A DNA stretch of 8,184 nucleotides, taken from positions 1 through 8,184 of the forward strand of contig CAIWFP010000258.1 of NCBI GenBank assembly GCA_903911985.1, read 5' to 3'. The DNA comes from an uncultured Sphingomonadales bacterium. GTDB taxonomy: Bacteria > Pseudomonadota > Alphaproteobacteria > Sphingomonadales > Sphingomonadaceae. Below the pieces are notes generated by a model, which saw nothing but the letters and a program-made list of their open reading frames with translations, was not told the origin of the DNA and searched no databases. Shown one piece after another: positions 6,139-8,184 of this stretch. Within the stretch, counting starts at the first letter, position 1; each line of letters starts with the position of its first letter. Position numbers and translations under genes: made by a program.

Positions 6139-6195
6139 ATCCGTATCAGGCCGCCGCGACCATCGCCATGCGGAAGCGTTCAAACAGCGCCGCCC
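6092..6195. repeat. Perfect 15-bp inverted repeat with 74-bp interior
   Basis: GGGCGGCGCTGTTTG (6092-6106) is the exact reverse complement of CAAACAGCGCCGCCC (6181-6195). The interior carries a smaller hairpin (6131-6153). Both arms can encode Trp-Ala-Ala-Leu-Phe, one on each strand, within relics of two different genes. The match may be convergent codon choice, or it may mark a rearrangement through short inverted repeats. Folded in RNA it could also end transcription between the convergent molybdoenzyme and SDR genes, although no T-run follows either arm. Confidence 0.6.
6131..6153. other. Small hairpin inside the inverted repeat
   Basis: CTGAT (6136-6140) pairs with ATCAG (6145-6149) around the tetraloop CCGT, and CGG (6131-6133) with CCG (6151-6153) past a small internal loop. 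It lies at the centre of the gap between two convergent genes and could contribute to bidirectional termination. Without a T-tract this is only suggestive. Confidence 0.3.
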
Positions 6196-6251
6196 AGTGT
6201 CGGCAACCCGCCGATATCGCGGAAATTGAGCCGGGATAGCGCCTGGGTCAT
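6180..6251 (-). pseudogene. Truncated N-terminus of a tyrosine-phosphatase-like gene
   Basis: On the minus strand ATG at 6251 opens a 23-codon frame, MTQALSRLNFRDIGGLPT then LGGAV and a stop. NFRD(I/L)GG(L)PT is the characteristic start of bacterial protein-tyrosine/serine phosphatases of the Y_phosphatase3 type, which normally continue for about 240 more residues to a CxxGKDRTG loop that is absent here. The break coincides with one arm of the 15-bp inverted repeat. One frame over, the same strand reads WAALFERFRMAMVAAA and a stop, possibly the tail of whatever was joined on. No ribosome-binding site is visible. It follows the second SDR in the same direction by 55 bases and was probably once the next gene of that unit. 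The motif identification is from memory, so confidence is moderate. Confidence 0.5.
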
Positions 6252-6306
6252 CGGGGGCGCTGCGCATTGGCGGGGAGCAGTTGGGCGAGGAGCAGGGGTG
6301 CGGCCG

Positions 6307-7089
6307 TTAACACGCCAATTGGCCGCCATCGACCACCAGCGTCTGCCCGGTAATGTAGGAGGCGGCGTCGGACGCGAAATAGAGCACGGCGGCGGCGATG
6401 TCGTCGGGATGGCCGACCCGGCCGATCGGCGGCATGAATTTGGCGATCTGTTCCGGCGGGAACGAGGGGCCGGTTGACGTGAATTGACCGGGCGTTGCCG
6501 TGTTGCCGGGGCATACCGCGTTGACGTTGATGCCATCCTTGGCCACTTCCAGCGCGACCGACCGCGTCATGGCGGCCACGCCCGCCTTGGATGTGGCATA
6601 GGCGAGCAGGCTGGGCGCCATGGCGTGAAAGGCGCTGTTCGAGGCGATGTTGATGATGCGTCCCCTCGTGCCCGCCGCGCGCATGATCCGCACTGCCTCG
6701 CGGGTGGCGATGAAGGGTCCGCGCAGGTTCACATCCATCATCGTGTCCCAAAAGGCGCTGGTTGTGTCTTCCAGAAAGTTGCGGTGCTGCAGCCCCGCGC
6801 AATTCACCACGATGTCGAGCCGCCCGAAATCCCTCGCCACCCCTTCGATCAGCGCGATGATGTCGTCTTCCTTGGCCATATCCACACCATAGGCCCGCGC
6901 GCTGCCGCCGGATGCGACAATATCGGCCGCAACCTTTTCGGCCGCCTCCCGCTGGATATCGGCGAGGGCAACAGCGGCGCCCGCCCCGGCCAGCATGCGG
7001 GAGATCCCTTCGCCCATGCCCTGCGCCGCGCCGGTGACGATCGCGACGCGCCCGCCAAGGCCAAAGATTTTTGCGAAATCCAGCGTCAT
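6307..7089 (-). CDS. Short-chain dehydrogenase/reductase (classical SDR, probably NAD-dependent)
   Basis: A 260-residue classical SDR. It has the intact cofactor motif TGAAQGMG (19-26), Asp44 after beta-2 (ALADI), which favours NAD, and NCAG (96-99). Asn121, Ser150, Tyr164 and Lys168 (YATSK) form the active site. The Ser-Tyr spacing is 14, one longer than usual, with Asn151 at the canonical spacing and Ser152 beside it. The protein ends normally with VVDGGQ. ATG at 7089 has GAGGA four bases upstream. It is convergent with the molybdoenzyme gene and divergent from the SMP-30-like gene, so it may share a control region with the latter. It differs clearly from the SDR at 450 and is not a recent duplicate. 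Likely role: oxidising or reducing a hydroxyl on a pathway intermediate. Substrate unknown. Confidence 0.95.
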   Translation of the reverse strand: MTLDFAKIFGLGGRVAIVTGAAQGMGEGISRMLAGAGAAVALADIQREAAEKVAADIVASGGSARAYGVDMAKEDDIIALIEGVARDFGRLDIVVNCAGLQHRNFLEDTTSAFWDTMMDVNLRGPFIATREAVRIMRAAGTRGRIINIASNSAFHAMAPSLLAYATSKAGVAAMTRSVALEVAKDGINVNAVCPGNTATPGQFTSTGPSFPPEQIAKFMPPIGRVGHPDDIAAAVLYFASDAASYITGQTLVVDGGQLAC

Positions 7090-7222
7090 CCCATCCTCAT
7101 CCCGCTTGTTATGGCGCTAGGGAAGCCTTGCGATGGCGGCGCACTCACCTGTCCTATGGCGGGTAACCGGGCCGGGGGAGGAAGATAGGTTCCGGCAAGA
7201 CCAACGCGGAAGGGTGGCGGGC
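7090..7222. promoter_or_regulatory. Divergent promoter region between the second SDR and the SMP-30-like gene
   Basis: This 133-bp gap must hold the start signals of both flanking genes. The heptamer TATGGCG occurs at 7110-7116 and 7155-7161, 45 bases apart on the same strand. TTATGGC (7109-7115) also equals the core of one strand of the palindrome at 286-298. Heptamers this GC-rich can recur by chance. No strong -35/-10 pair is visible; TTGCGA (7128-7133) with TCCTAT (7152-7157) is a weak 18-base-spaced candidate for the rightward gene. Confidence 0.35.
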
Positions 7223-8149
7223 ATGAGCGAACGGATCCAGAGTTACCTTGCCGATGGCTTGTGGCTTCCCGAGGGGCCGGTGGCGATGCCCGATGGCACC
7301 CTTCTGGTGGTCGAGGTGCTGGGGGGGCGTCTCACCCGGATCGCGCCCGACGGCACAAAAACGACCGTGGCCGAGCTTGGTGGCGGGCCCAACGGTGCGG
7401 CCATCGGGCCGGACGGCCGCTGTTACGTGTGCAACAATGGTGGCTTCCAGCACATGGTCCTGCCCGATGGCGTGCTATTGCCAATGGAGGCGCCGCTCGA
7501 CACGCCGCCGGGCTCGATTCAGGTGGTCGACCTTGGCAGTGGCGCTTTCGAAACACTCTACGAACACTCCGAGGCGACGCCGTTCTGGGGCCCCAACGAC
7601 ATCGTTTTCGACGAGGCCGGTGGCTTCTGGTTCACCGATTTCGGCCGTGACCGGGGGCGTAGCCGCATGCGCGGCGCGCTCTATTACGCCAGGGCCGATG
7701 GGTCGGAAATCCGCGAGGTGGTGGCACCGCTTGATGGTCCCAACGGCGTCGGGCTGTCGCCGGATGGCAAGACGCTCTATGTCGCGCTGACTTTCGAGGG
7801 CCATTTGATTGGCTTCCACCTGTCCGCCCCCGGCGTGATCGATCTGTCCGCGTCGCATATGCCCAACGGCAGCTTCATCGTCGGCCGGGCAGGGCCCGGC
7901 ATGTATCTCGACAGCCTCGCCGTCGACAGCGCGGGGCACATTTGCTGCGCCTCGCCGGGCGTGGGGGCGGTGCTTGTCTTTCCGCCCGAAGGTGGCACGC
8001 CGCAGATGGTGGCGATCCCCGATTTTCTGACCACCAACGTCGCCTTTGGCGGCCCCGATCGCCGGACCGCCTATGTTACCATGGGCAGCAGCGGTCGGGT
8101 GGCAGTCATCGACTGGGATGTGCCGGGGCTGAAACTGGCCTTCACGTGA
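7223..8149 (+). CDS. SMP-30/gluconolactonase-type beta-propeller, probable lactonase
   Basis: A 308-residue soluble protein of the SMP-30/gluconolactonase/LRE family, a six-bladed propeller with one divalent metal ion at its centre. The expected ligands appear in order: Glu17 (LPEGP), Asn125 (WGPNDI), Asn174 (DGPNGVGLSPDG) and Asp230 (YLDSLAVD). They correspond to Glu18, Asn103, Asn154 and Asp204 of human regucalcin. Repeated PDG turns (24, 43, 64, 181) mark the blades. There is no signal peptide. ATG at 7223 is chosen because GGAAGG (7208-7213) precedes it by nine bases and the family's conserved region begins within 20 residues. An in-frame start at 7133 would add 30 residues without resemblance. 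The family mostly hydrolyses lactones, often sugar lactones, to hydroxy acids. Here it may open a lactone made by the neighbouring oxidoreductases, which is inference. Confidence 0.9.
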   Translation: MSERIQSYLADGLWLPEGPVAMPDGTLLVVEVLGGRLTRIAPDGTKTTVAELGGGPNGAAIGPDGRCYVCNNGGFQHMVLPDGVLLPMEAPLDTPPGSIQVVDLGSGAFETLYEHSEATPFWGPNDIVFDEAGGFWFTDFGRDRGRSRMRGALYYARADGSEIREVVAPLDGPNGVGLSPDGKTLYVALTFEGHLIGFHLSAPGVIDLSASHMPNGSFIVGRAGPGMYLDSLAVDSAGHICCASPGVGAVLVFPPEGGTPQMVAIPDFLTTNVAFGGPDRRTAYVTMGSSGRVAVIDWDVPGLKLAFT

Positions 8150-8163
8150 TCGTTCCGCAGCGC

Positions 8164-8181
8164 CGGGCAGGCCTTTGCCCG
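8164..8181 (+). terminator. Hairpin after the SMP-30-like gene, possible terminator at the window edge
   Basis: CGGGCA (8164-8169) pairs with TGCCCG (8176-8181) across the 6-base loop GGCCTT, 14 bases after the stop codon. The window ends three bases later, so whether a T-run follows cannot be seen. Confidence 0.4.
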
Positions 8182-8184
8182 CCC

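Noticed and set aside
6092..6195. Inverted repeat as the ends of a miniature transposable element
   Set aside because: No flanking target-site duplication was seen, and the arms read as coding relics, so gene decay explains them better.
7133..7222. Thirty-residue N-terminal extension of the SMP-30-like protein
   Set aside because: It is polar and charged, not a signal peptide, and lies in the divergent promoter gap. ATG 7223 has a better ribosome-binding site.

Overview
The window is GC-rich and densely coded. Its ribosome-binding sites are purine-rich, and it carries the NAD-linked dehydrogenase, DUF1330 and flavoenzyme mix that is common in accessory catabolic islands of Alphaproteobacteria. 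A sphingomonad (Novosphingobium/Sphingobium-like) is the best guess from style and gene content; no marker gene proves it. There are no rRNA or tRNA genes, CRISPR arrays or insertion sequences.

Layout. (1) 1-229, minus: the N-terminal 76 residues of a TetR-family repressor that runs off the left edge. (2) 230-449: a divergent regulatory gap with a 13-bp palindrome. (3) 450-3616, plus: a probable operon of a short-chain dehydrogenase (SDR), a DUF1330 protein and a 655-residue flavoprotein of the 2,4-dienoyl-CoA reductase/trimethylamine dehydrogenase type. A hairpin sits directly after the flavoprotein stop codon. (4) 3617-3810: a leader with a strong inverted repeat, then a cytoplasmic molybdopterin (DMSO-reductase family) oxidoreductase at 3811-6033. 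(5) 6034-6306: no intact gene. This gap holds a frameshifted fragment of a CaiB/alpha-methylacyl-CoA-racemase-type gene (plus strand), the first codons of a tyrosine-phosphatase-like gene (minus strand), and a perfect 15-bp inverted repeat spanning 104 bases. (6) 6307-7089, minus: a second SDR. (7) 7090-7222: a divergent promoter gap. (8) 7223-8149, plus: an SMP-30/gluconolactonase-type beta-propeller, then a hairpin at the right edge.

How it may work. Two NAD-type SDRs, an ene-reductase-like flavoprotein, a molybdenum enzyme and a lactonase-like hydrolase fit the oxidation and reduction of an alicyclic or aromatic compound, ending in lactone opening. The racemase fragment hints that acyl-CoA (branched-chain or side-chain) catabolism once lay beside it. 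The TetR protein is the obvious local regulator. The substrate cannot be read from the sequence.

The most unusual features are in the two large redox enzymes. The flavoprotein keeps three of the four Fe-S cysteines in exact register with E. coli FadH, with Asp at the fourth, and has Ala where FadH has its catalytic Tyr. The molybdoenzyme appears to have Ile where relatives have a Cys, Sec, Ser or Asp molybdenum ligand. If confirmed, these changes suggest chemistry that differs from the namesake enzymes.
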